Positions 7,521 through 17,000 of a stretch of 27,315 nt of DNA are shown piece by piece. The stretch covers positions 1-27,315 of the forward strand of contig JBFFXF010000084.1 of assembly GCA_041569895.1 (NCBI GenBank). Reading direction: 5' to 3'. The notes under the pieces are model-generated. The model made no database searches. It was not told the DNA's origin and worked only from the letters and a program-made list of their open reading frames with translations. This DNA comes from JBFFXF01 sp041569895 (GTDB lineage: Bacteria > Planctomycetota > UBA8108 > JACQVS01). The number at the start of each line of letters is the position of its first letter. Position 1 is the first letter of the stretch. Both the position numbers and the translations under genes were made by a program.

Positions 7521-8492
7521 GTGTCTCGTCGTGAGCACGATCCGCTGGCCGGGGATCGTCCATTCGGGTTGATCGAGCTCGGGTCGAACTCGCTCAAGTT
7601 CTATCTCGTGCGTCCGGGGGCCGATTCCGGTCCGCCGTCGATCAGCACGCACAAGTTTCCATGGGGCATCGCGCACGACTACTTCCGCGACGGGACCATC
7701 GCCGAGAGCACGGCCGCCGAGGTGATCGAGCGAATCCGGGGCGTCGAGAGCGTCGCCGAGGAGCTGCCGGTCTCGAGCATGATCGCGGTGGCGACCGGGG
7801 TGTTCCGCGAGCTTCCCGAGGCGGCGCGGCTCGCGGGGCGGATCCAGGATGAGGCCGGTGTCCGCGTCCGGGTGATCAGCGGGGCCGACGAGGCCAGGCT
7901 GATGGCTCGTGATTTTCAGCCCGAGCCGCACGGGGACGTGCTCCTCGTCGACCTCGGCGGCGCGACGACGGAGTGGGCATGGTTCCGGGACGGGGCCATA
8001 CGGACATGGGGCAGCCTCCGTCTCGGCGCCATCCGGAACGAGTATCGATTCCGCTCCCTGAAGCAGGACGGCGCGCAGTACCTGCAGCGCAGCGGCGTGG
8101 AGATCGACACCGAGTTGCAGGCGTTGCCGTTCCGGCACCACGCCGAACTCGTGGCCATCGGCGGCACCGCGAAGGCCGCCGCCCGGTGCGCCGGGACGGA
8201 GGCAGTGTCGCTCGAGCAGCTGCGCGACCTGATGGTCGCCACACTGCAGGACGGGCCCCCGTCGAAGCTGAAGCCATCACGTCAGGCGGTGTTCCTCCCC
8301 GGCCTCGCGATCCTCTGGCGCATCATGCTGCGCGCCAGGACGCCGGCCTTCCGCTACGGGAAGACGGCGGTGCGCGATGGCATGGCGGGGCGTCTGGTGC
8401 GTCTCCTCGGCGTCTACCGCCGCGACCAGCTCCACGCCACGCTGCTCCTCCACTCATCGCAGATCGGTCCCGCCGGGGATCGTTCCGAGTAA
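7521..8492 (+). CDS. Short Ppx/GppA-type phosphatase (exopolyphosphatase family)
   Basis: 323 residues from the GTG at 7521, chosen because GGAGGG at 7509-7514 sits 6 nt upstream. The frame is open further upstream through the repeats at 7351-7488, but that would add a low-complexity SES.../RGRG leader with no counterpart in the family. Members hydrolyse terminal phosphates of polyphosphate or the 5'-phosphate of pppGpp, and use an ASKHA actin-like fold. Visible motifs are ELGSNS (residues 19-24, usually D-G-SNS), SGADEAR (Glu124 region, the catalytic Glu), LLVDLGGATTEW (Asp144) and AIGGTAKA. At 323 residues it has only the two ASKHA lobes and lacks the HD-like C-terminal domains of the E. 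coli enzymes (about 500 residues), resembling the short Ppx types. Glu19 in place of the usual Asp is an oddity. Confidence 0.85.
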   Translation: MSRREHDPLAGDRPFGLIELGSNSLKFYLVRPGADSGPPSISTHKFPWGIAHDYFRDGTIAESTAAEVIERIRGVESVAEELPVSSMIAVATGVFRELPEAARLAGRIQDEAGVRVRVISGADEARLMARDFQPEPHGDVLLVDLGGATTEWAWFRDGAIRTWGSLRLGAIRNEYRFRSLKQDGAQYLQRSGVEIDTELQALPFRHHAELVAIGGTAKAAARCAGTEAVSLEQLRDLMVATLQDGPPSKLKPSRQAVFLPGLAILWRIMLRARTPAFRYGKTAVRDGMAGRLVRLLGVYRRDQLHATLLLHSSQIGPAGDRSE

Positions 8493-8702
8493 GTTGCGCG
8501 AAACCGCGCGCGTGCGTCGCACGACCGCCCAAAAATGTCACCCCTGGTCGTCCCTCCGTGTCGTCGAGCGCGCCGGTGGCGTACCGGACCTTTCGTAAGC
8601 TGACGCGCCCGAAGGATCCCCACACGGCGCTCGACCATCCCGGCCGTCAGGCACGCCGATTGCCGCGTTGTGGGCGGGAAAGCTCTTGTCAGGAGGGGTG
8701 TG

Positions 8703-9218
8703 GTGAGTTTCCACGGGATCCTTAACGACGTCACGCTCCCGGAAGTGCTCCAGGTCGTCAGCCTGGTGAAGCGTTCCGGGCTGCTCAGCCTGGTCTGCCA
8801 GGAAGGGACCGGCGAGATCCTGCTCAACTCGGGTCGGGTCGTCTACTGCCGGTCGGACTGTTGCCAGCGTCTGGGCTCGTTCCTCGTCCGCCAGCGCAGA
8901 ATCACCATCCGTGACCTCCGCGACGCGCTCCGCGAGCAGAAGCGGCTTCCCGAGCGCAAGCCGATCGGCCTGGTCCTCCTCGAGCTCGGCAAGATCGACC
9001 GACGCGAGCTGGAGGACGGCATCCGCGCGCACATGATGAGCGTGCTGCGCGAGATCCTGACGTGGAAGTCGGGCTTCTTCCAGTTCTTCCCCGACGCGGG
9101 CCCGGACAGCGCGTTCCTGCTCTCCGACGGCGTCCAGGTGGAGATCCTCCTCCTCGAAAACTCCCGCCTCGACGACGAGTGCGACCGCCCGATCCTGGAA
9201 GAAGCGGTCGTCGCCTGA
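8703..9218 (+). CDS. DUF4388 domain protein
   Basis: 171 residues from the GTG at 8703; GTG at 8700 is an equal in-frame alternative. AGGAGG at 8691-8696 fixes the start region. The first 100 residues (FHGILNDVTLPEVLQVV..., LLSL, GEILLNSGRVVY) match the DUF4388/PATAN type domain, which occurs in PatA-like regulators and gliding/heterocyst-related response regulators. In other proteins it is joined to receiver or GspE-type domains; here it stands alone with a second helical half (LGKIDRRELEDGIRAHMM...) and a C-terminal FFQFFP segment. It has no signal peptide, so it is probably a cytoplasmic adaptor. The partner is unknown. It lies 210 nt downstream of the phosphatase gene and its 3' end meets the convergent sulfatase gene. 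Confidence 0.75.
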   Translation: MSFHGILNDVTLPEVLQVVSLVKRSGLLSLVCQEGTGEILLNSGRVVYCRSDCCQRLGSFLVRQRRITIRDLRDALREQKRLPERKPIGLVLLELGKIDRRELEDGIRAHMMSVLREILTWKSGFFQFFPDAGPDSAFLLSDGVQVEILLLENSRLDDECDRPILEEAVVA

Positions 9219-9230
9219 TCGGCCGCAGTC

Positions 9231-9260
9231 GTTCCCGTTCCCGGACCCAGACCCGGTCCC
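9231..9260 (+). repeat. Five-unit GTTCCC/GGACCC hexamer array
   Basis: Units are GTTCCC, GTTCCC, GGACCC, AGACCC and GGTCCC, starting 12 nt after the DUF4388 stop codon. The minus strand has five G3 tracts with 3-nt loops, a canonical G-quadruplex pattern. Confidence 0.8.
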
Positions 9261-9305
9261 GACAGGGCTGCTCGACTGCGCTGGCGAAACGGCCGACGGA
9301 TTCAT

Positions 9306-9454
9306 AAGGAAGGCAGGAAGAAGAGGAAGGCAGGAAACGGTCGACAGACGAACACCGCGCGAACGGCGCGGCTCGATCCCGGTTTCCTCTCCAGGCCCCT
9401 CCTCTCGTATCAGAGGCGTCTTTGCGAATTACGCAAGCCCTTCCTGCATTCCTT
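9306..9454. repeat. Intergenic element with purine-rich inverted ends, copy 1
   Basis: AAGGAAGGCAGGAAG at 9306-9320 is followed 17 nt later by GAGGAAGGCAGGAAA (9323-9337). An inverted copy, CTTCCTGCATTCCTT, lies at 9440-9454 and differs from the first by one base. The element fills most of the 290-nt spacer between the convergent DUF4388 and sulfatase genes. A related element occurs at 19324-19499. Confidence 0.65.
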
Positions 9455-9508
9455 ATCAACTGCCTACCCAATCGTTGTGGTTCGTTGCCGGTTCCTCGTC
9501 GGACAAGT

Positions 9509-11047
9509 CTATCGAATTGACTTCTCCGGCAGCTTCGTCTTGATTCCCTCGTCGATCGGCATCGTGTCCGGCAGCGCTCCGGTGGCGGCCATCAGGTCGT
9601 GGAGCGTTCCTCGGAGCTCGGCGATCTTTGCCGCGTGCGCCGGGTCGTCGATGAGGTTCCTGCGCTCGCCGGGGTCCGACGTGAGGTGGTAGAGCTCTGC
9701 GCGGTGCCGGTCGGGTGAGCCGTCCCCGTGCGGGTAATGGACGTACTTCCACTCGTCCGTTCGCACGCCGCGCACGTTCGGCGTGTAGGGGAACTGCTTC
9801 TCGTAGTTGTACTCGTAGAACCACGCCGTCCGCCAGCCGCTCGCGTCTCCCTCGAGCAGCGGCTTCCACGACATGCCGTGGATGTTCCCGAGCGGCGGCG
9901 CGCCGCAGATGTCGAGGATGCTCGGCGCGACGTCGATGTTGAGCACCATCTGCTCGACGACCGTCCCCGCCCGCACCAGGGGCGGGTAGCGCACCAGCAG
10001 CGGCACGCGGATGCTCTCCTCGTGCATGGTGCGCTTGTCGATCATGCCGTGCTCGCCGAGCAGGAAGCTGTTGTCGCTCGTGAACACGAGCAGCGTGTCG
10101 TCGAGCCGCCCGATGCGTCGCAGCGTCTCGTAGACCCTGCCGACGCTGTCGTCCACCGACTTGATCGTCGCCGTGTAGCTCTTGACGAACTCCGCGAAGA
10201 TCTTGACGCCCTCCGGGCTGGTATCGGGGAAGTCCTTGCGGAACTCGTAGAGCGGACCGTAGATTCCGTGCCACGTCGTCAGGCGCTCCTTGACCCAGTC
10301 CGGCTTGGTCTCGAGGTCGAACGCCGATTCCGGATACTGCACGTCGACGTCGTCGAAGATGTGCCGATACTTCTCCTCCGGCACGAACGGGCCGTGCGGG
10401 GCCTTGTGTCCGAACACCAGCAGGAACGGACGGTCGCCGCGCTTCTCGAGCCACTCGACTGCGACGTCGGTGACGCGCTCGGAGTAATAGCCCGCGAGCA
10501 CCTTGCGCTCGCCGTTGACGTTGAACTCCGTGTCGTAGTACTTTCCCTGCCCCTTGTGCGAGACCCAGTAGTCGAAGCCGGGCCGCTTCTCGTCGCTCTG
10601 CTCGCCCATGTGCCACTTGCCGATGTACGCGGTCTCGTAACCGGCATCCTGCAGGCGTCGCGGGAAGCTCTGCAGGTTGACGGGATAGTCGGTGAAGTTG
10701 TTGAGCACCTTGTGCGTGTGCGCGTAGAGCCCCGAGAGGAACGACGCGCGGCTCGGGGAGCACAGCGACGTCGTCACGAACATGTTCGCGAAGCGTGCCC
10801 CCTCTCGCGCCAGCCGGTCGAGATGCGGCGTGCGGAGGAAGGGGTGACCCTCGACGCTCAGGCAGTCCCACCGCTGGTCGTCCGTGATGATGAAGACGAT
10901 GCTGGGGCGCGCTCGCGGCTTCGCCGAGGGGCTCGCGTCCCCGGCGGCGCCATCCCCCTCTCCGTCGATCCGACATGAGGGGAGCCACACCGTCACGAGC
11001 ATCAACGTGAGAATCTGGAAGACGTGGAGGTAGCGCGGGCGGGACAT
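9509..11047 (-). CDS. Exported Cys-type sulfatase (lipoprotein)
   Basis: 512 residues; ATG at 11047 with AGGAGA about 8 nt upstream. The N-terminus is a signal with a lipobox-like LPSC (Cys25), so the enzyme is probably anchored to a membrane outside the cytoplasm. It is a family S1 sulfatase of the alkaline-phosphatase superfamily: metal-binding ITDDQRWD (Asp56-Asp57), the sulfatase signature CSPSR with Cys96 as the formylglycine precursor, and later GKWHMG, HKAPHGPF and SDNSFLLGEHG. It should hydrolyse sulfate esters on a carbohydrate; the closest-looking families include N-acetylglucosamine-6-sulfatase and choline-sulfatase-like enzymes, but the substrate is not readable from sequence. The enzyme needs a formylglycine-generating enzyme, which is not in this window. 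It follows the giant kinase gene by 45 nt on the same strand, so the two are probably co-transcribed. Confidence 0.93.
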   Translation of the reverse strand: MSRPRYLHVFQILTLMLVTVWLPSCRIDGEGDGAAGDASPSAKPRARPSIVFIITDDQRWDCLSVEGHPFLRTPHLDRLAREGARFANMFVTTSLCSPSRASFLSGLYAHTHKVLNNFTDYPVNLQSFPRRLQDAGYETAYIGKWHMGEQSDEKRPGFDYWVSHKGQGKYYDTEFNVNGERKVLAGYYSERVTDVAVEWLEKRGDRPFLLVFGHKAPHGPFVPEEKYRHIFDDVDVQYPESAFDLETKPDWVKERLTTWHGIYGPLYEFRKDFPDTSPEGVKIFAEFVKSYTATIKSVDDSVGRVYETLRRIGRLDDTLLVFTSDNSFLLGEHGMIDKRTMHEESIRVPLLVRYPPLVRAGTVVEQMVLNIDVAPSILDICGAPPLGNIHGMSWKPLLEGDASGWRTAWFYEYNYEKQFPYTPNVRGVRTDEWKYVHYPHGDGSPDRHRAELYHLTSDPGERRNLIDDPAHAAKIAELRGTLHDLMAATGALPDTMPIDEGIKTKLPEKSIR

Positions 11048-11092
11048 CTGGCGTCTCCTGTCAGGTTCGTCAGGTCACGCGCTCCGTGCTCT

Positions 11093-14000
11093 TTATCTCG
11101 CGAGCCGGAGCAGCTCGATCTCGATCGCGGAGATCTTCGGGTTGTTCACGCCGTGAACGAATTCGATGTCGAGCCTGCCGTCGTCGACGCGGACGTCCAC
11201 CGTGCGCGCGTCCGCCGTCGCCATGCCGACGCCGACCGGCTCGTAATCGACCAGTTTCGGGACCCGCGATGACTCGACGACGACCGTGAAGCGCCGCGTG
11301 TTCGGCTTCTCGAAGACCAGCTCGGCGAAGTGGAGCGTGACGCGATACTCGCCCGGCGGCACCGGGACGCGGTAGCCCGGGAGACCGGCGCTCGGCCGAT
11401 CGAACCAGCGCTCCGTGGCGTAGAGCATGTCGTCTTCCGTGCCGTGGATCTCCCCCGCGTAGGGCATGCTGTTCCCCTGCTGTTCGTAGAACCGGAAGCC
11501 GCCGGTCTGGAACCGATCGGCGCTCCACGTGCGGCCGCGGGAGTCGACATACTGATCACCGCCGCAGTTGATGCGGATGGTGTCATTCCTGGACAGGCTG
11601 CGGACCGTCTCGAGCACGTTCCGGGCGCGTTCGCTGCCGGGGTTCGACAGCATCTCGGCGGGCAGCATGTCGAGGGCCTCCACCGGCGTCTTGCGGACGC
11701 CGAGGAGAGCGGCCTCGAACCAGAGGTCGACGAGCCCGCCGCCGCGGAGGCCGTCGCGGAAGGCGGCATTCAGGGCGGCCAGCGACTCGTCCCAGCTCTC
11801 CGAGGCGGCGAGACTCCGGGCGAGCCGCGAGACCGGCTGCGGGCTCGACTGGTCGCGTGAGGCGACGGCGCGGAACTTCTCGACCGCCGCATCGTGGCGA
11901 CCGACCCTGTCGAAGAGGCACCCGTCGAGGTACTCGACGCGGTTGCGGTCATCGCACTGGCTCAGGAACTCCGCGAACCGCGCGCGGTCCCGGGTGACAT
12001 CCGCGACCGGCTCCGCCGCGAGGGAAGGCGTCACGGTCAGGTCGGAGCTCGTCCGGCTCGCGTTGAGGCCGAGGACGGCGAGGACGTTGCGCCCGCGGAC
12101 GAGGCTCGTGGCCGGGACGACGAGCTCCTCGTGCACGCCGTTGGTGACGGTGCGATCCGCGGTCGCCGTGTGGCCGGGGATGGCCTCCGTGCCAGCGCCC
12201 ACGCGTCCGATCTCGCTTCCGTTGAGGTACGCGACGAACCCGTCGTCGATCTGCACCGAGAGCCGCAGGCTCCCCAGCCGCTGCGGATCGTCGATGTCGA
12301 ACTCGCGTCGCAGGTAGAGCGTCGTGTACGTATCGCGCATGTCGTCGATGACCGTACCGTACGGGCCATCGCCGTATCCGAAGCCGCTGGCGCCGCTCTC
12401 CCAGCGGGAATCGTCGAACGCGATCGCCGTCCACTCGAGCCCGGGGGAGGGGGCGCCGTGTCCACGGAAGAACTTCCACGTGTCGCCCTCACGGATGAGC
12501 TCGATCTCCCGGTCGACCGCCGCGTCGATCGACGCGTACGACACCAGATCGGGCCAGACCGCATCGCGATAGCTCCTGAGGCGGCGACTCGTCGCGACGT
12601 CGAGCGGGCCGAGCTCCGCGGCGCGCTCGAGCGTCCTCACGGCGTCCGCCACGTGGCCGTCGCGCGCCTGGTACCCGGCGAGGGTCGCCAGCAGCCGCGG
12701 CGAATCGGGACCGACCCGTTCGACCACCGACCGCGCCGTCTGCAGCGCCCTCGAGGTCCGTTCGCCGGGGGACTCGTTCTCGAGCAGCCCGAGATAGCTG
12801 TCGAGCGTCGATGCGAGCTCGTTTCGCACCGTCACGTCCGGGAGGCCGTGTCGCCGGAGCACGACGAAGTCGCGCTCCAGCTGCCGGAGCTGATACGTCA
12901 GGCGGAAGGCCTCCTGATCCCGGGCGGTACCGACCTCGTGTCGCGCCGCCTCGTCCGGCGTCAGCTCCCTCGGCGTGCGCGACAGCGCGATCGGCAAGAC
13001 GTCGAGAGGCCAGCGGAAGATCCCCGTCGCGTGCAGCACCGTGATCGAAGCGCCGTCGGACGAGAACCGCACCGAGCGAACGCCCTCCAGCGGTGGAACC
13101 GAGATGATCGCCGCCCGCGATGCGACGTCCCACACGGTGACCTCCGTCTCGGACGCCGTGGCCAGTCGCGCGCCGCTGCGGTCGAAGTCGACGTACCGCA
13201 AGTCGTCGAGATGGCCGCCGAGCGATGCGGCGAGCGTGCCGTCGGCGTTCCAGAGCCGCACGGTGCGGTCGCTCTCCGCCGTCGCCAGGAGCTCGCCGTC
13301 GGGCGAGAACGCGGCGTGAACGACGCCGCCAGCAGGACTGGCGAGCGACGCGATCTCGTTCCCGGTCGCGACGCCGAAGAGAGCGGCCGAGCTCGATCCG
13401 TGGACGAAGAGCCTCTGGCCGTCGGGACTGAAGAGCACACGCGGCACGGAGCTGCGGTTGTTCCACGCCACGCCGCGCAGCCAGGCGCCGGTCGCGACAT
13501 CGTGGATCGAGATCTGCGTCGCGCGATCGACGACGACCAGCAGCCGGCCGTCGGGACTGAACGCCGCCTCGACCACGCCTCCCTCGTCCCCGCTGAGCCT
13601 CGAAACGCGGGCGCCGGCGTCGACGTTCCAGACCTCACGCGCCATGTGGTCGAAGAGCGCGAACGCCTTGCCGGACTGGCGGAGCGACTGCGACACGAGC
13701 GGGAACGCGGAGTTGACCAGCTCGCCAGCCGGGAGCAGCACCAGCCGCCCGTCGTCGCTGAGGCTCAGCACGGACAGGTTGCCGCTGAGGTAGAGGCTCC
13801 GTCCGGTGAACACCGGCGGCGGGGAGTTGCGCGAGAAGACCGATTCGCCAGTGGCGGCGTCCCAGATGGTGATCGCTTTCGGCGTCACCGTGAGGAGGCG
13901 ACTGGAGTGGGCGCTGAAGGAGTCGAGCTCTCGATTCGTTTGCGGCTTGAACCAGAGGTGTCGCTCGCCGAGCAAGATGTTCATCTGGCGCTGTTCGAGC

Positions 14001-17000
14001 GTCCGCAGACGCTTCCCCGTCGCCGTGTCCCAGACGATCGCGGTGTCGTCGAGCGACGACGTCACGATGCGCGAGCCGTCGGGACTGAACGCCGCCGAGA
14101 GCACCGATCGCTCGTGCCCGCGCAGGATCCTCCTCGTCGCGCCGCTGGTCGCGTCCCAGAGTCGCGCCGTGCCGTCGACCGACGCCGTCAGCACGAGCGC
14201 CCCGTCGGGGCTGAAGCTCGCCGAGGCGATGCGGTCGCGGTGCCCCGCGAGGCTGAGCACGGTCGCGACGCGGCCGCTCGCCCGGTCGACGCTCCAGACG
14301 ACGGCGGAGTCGTTCTCGTGGATGGTCAGAAGCCGGCGACCGTCCGCATCGAAGCAGGCGCCTCGCGCGGGACTCTGCGGCTCGCCGACGTGCAGCATCG
14401 TCTGATCCGGCGTGAAGACGGCGAACTGCCCGGCGCGCGACACCGCGAGGACGAGCTCGCCGTCCGGGCTGAATCGCGCATCCCGGATCTCCCCGATCGG
14501 CAGTTCCTTGCCGGCGGGCTCTCCCGAGCGCCCGTCCCAGATGCGCAGGCCGCCGTCCCTCTCGACGGCGAGAGCCCGTGCGGCGCGGGCGCTGAGGACG
14601 ACGAAGTCGATGGCGGTCATGCCGCTGTCGATCTTCAACGCCTCGCGGCGCCCGGCGAGGTCCCACACGCGCAGCGTCCCGTCCTCCGATCCGGAGAGCA
14701 GCACCGTGCTGTCGGCGCTGAACGAGAGCGAGACCACCCTCGCGGTGTGCCCCTCGAGGCCGAAGCCGACCGCGTCGCGCTCCATCGGGATCGCCCGCAT
14801 CGATCCACCGGGGCTCGGATCGATGAACAGCTTGCCGTCCGGACTGAAGGCGCCCTGGATGAAGCGCCGCTCGAGGAGCAGGAGCGGCGTCTTCGGATCG
14901 CCGGTCTCGGCGTCGAAGGCGAGCGCGTGCCCCTGGCGGGAGTGCGTCATGATGCGAGACGAGTCGGTCGCGAAGAACGCGTGGTCGACGGGGATCCTGC
15001 CGAAGAGCTCGAGCGTGAGCGCCGGGACCAGCTCCTTGAGCACCATCCCCGTCTCGGTGTCGATCAGCAGTCTCCCGTCGATCACCGCGCGCTCGCCGTC
15101 GGGGCTCAGCATCGGATCGCGGCTCGCCGATCTGGCCGCCGCGATCTCCACGTGACGGCCGACGCCGGAGATCTCTCCCGTGTTCCAGATGCGCGCCGTC
15201 CCGTCGGTCGAGGCGGAGATCGCCCGGGTGCCGTCCGGGTGGAACGCCAGCGCCACGATGGTGTCGTCGTGACCGCGCAGGACCGTGATGATGTCGCCCG
15301 ACGTCGCGTCCCGGAGCTCGATGTTGTTGTCGCCCTCCTTCGGCACGGTCAGCAGACGCTGGCCCGCGTCATCGATGGCGATCGCCGAGAACCCGGGATG
15401 ACCGGTGGTCAGCGCCGCGAGCCGCTCCCCGTCCGATGTGCGGAGGACCTGGACCTCCCCGGCGGAGGTCGCCAGCACCAGAAAACGTCCGTTGCGGCTG
15501 AGCACGGTGTGGTCGACCCGGATCGAGCGCAGCGCGCTCAGGAAGCCCTGCAGCGCGCCCTTCTCCTCGGCGAACGGTGTCGAGTCGGCGATCAGGGTGC
15601 CGTCCGAGGCGTCCCAGATCTTCAGGCCGGTCTGCGACGCACAGATGATGCGACTGCCATCGTCGCTGAACCGGGCGTCGACGCTGCCGAGGTTCTCCCC
15701 GAGCTCCAACAGGTGGCTGCCCGTCTCGGCGTCCCACACTCGCGCGTGCGACGCGCCGAACTTGCTGTCCGTCGACCAGCTGTAGATGGTGCCGTTCGGG
15801 CGGCGGTGGAACGTCTTGACGATACCGGTCGAGCCGGTGAGCACGCGAGTCCCGTCCGGGCTGAAGACGGCGGTGGCGACGGCGCACTCGTGTCCGCGCT
15901 CGGCAGGATCCGTCGCCCCCGGGGAGCCGTCGAGCGTCGCGATCAGCCTGCCGGTGCGCGCCTCCCAGACGCGCGCCGTGGCGTCGTCCGAGGCCGTCAC
16001 CACGCGGAGCCCATCCGCGCTGAAGGCGATCGAGTTGACGGTGGCCCAGTGCTCGTGCCCGACGAGCTCCGCGACGGGCCGTCCGGTGGCGGTCTCGCGC
16101 ACCCACGCGCGCACGTCGTCCGAACCGGTCGCGACCAGGGAGCCGTCCGGACTGAACGCGGCCGACCTGATGCCGTGCTGGTGACCGCCCAGGATCGCCA
16201 GCAGCTCGCCGGTGGCGGCGTTCCAGACGCGCGACGTGCGATCGCTCGCCGCGTCGCCGCACGTCAGCACGAGACGACCATCGGGGCTGTACTTCACGAG
16301 GCTGAGCGGACCGCGGTGCCCGTCGAGCGTGCGCTCCTCGCGCAGCTCATTGAGCGCGTCGATCAGCAGCCGGTTCGTCAGGTGGTTCGGGTGCCGTTTC
16401 GCGCTCTCGACGCCGAGAAGCAGCGCCGTGCCCGCGGAGCGCGGGAGAACCGCGTGCGCCTTTGCCGTCAGATAGAGCGCCGAGTTCTTGTCGCGCTCGC
16501 GCTGGGCCTCGCCGAGCGCGGTCTGCCGATCGGCGAGCGCGCGCTCGAGCTTCGCGAGAGCGTGAGTCTTGTCGGCGGTCTCGACCTCCAGTTTGGCGAC
16601 GAGCTGGTCGCGGCGGTCGCGCTCGTCCTTCACCTTGCTGTAGAGCACGAGCGAGATCACCAGTCCGGTGAGCAGGACCAGAAAGAGGCCGAGCGTCGCC
16701 GTCGCCACCACCGGGTTGCGCTGCACCCAGCGCGAGAAGCGCAGGATCGGACCGGCGGGACGCGCGAGAATCGGTTCGTGGGTGCGGAACCGCCGCAGGT
16801 CCTCGGCGAAATCGCGCGCTGTCTGGTAGCGCCGGTTGCGGTCCTTCTCGATGGCGGTCTCGATGATCACCTTGAGATCGGTCGAGATGCGCGAATTGAG
16901 CCGTCGAGGATCCGGCGGGTGGCCGGTGAGGATCTGCTGGTAGAGCGCGTCGCGCGTCGGCGCGTCGAAGGGGCGGCGGAGCGTGACGCACTCGTAGAGC

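Noticed and set aside
8493..8702. Terminator or small RNA after the phosphatase gene
   Set aside because: Only a 5-bp GC stem (GCGCG-AAAC-CGCGC) without a T tract is visible; not enough to call.
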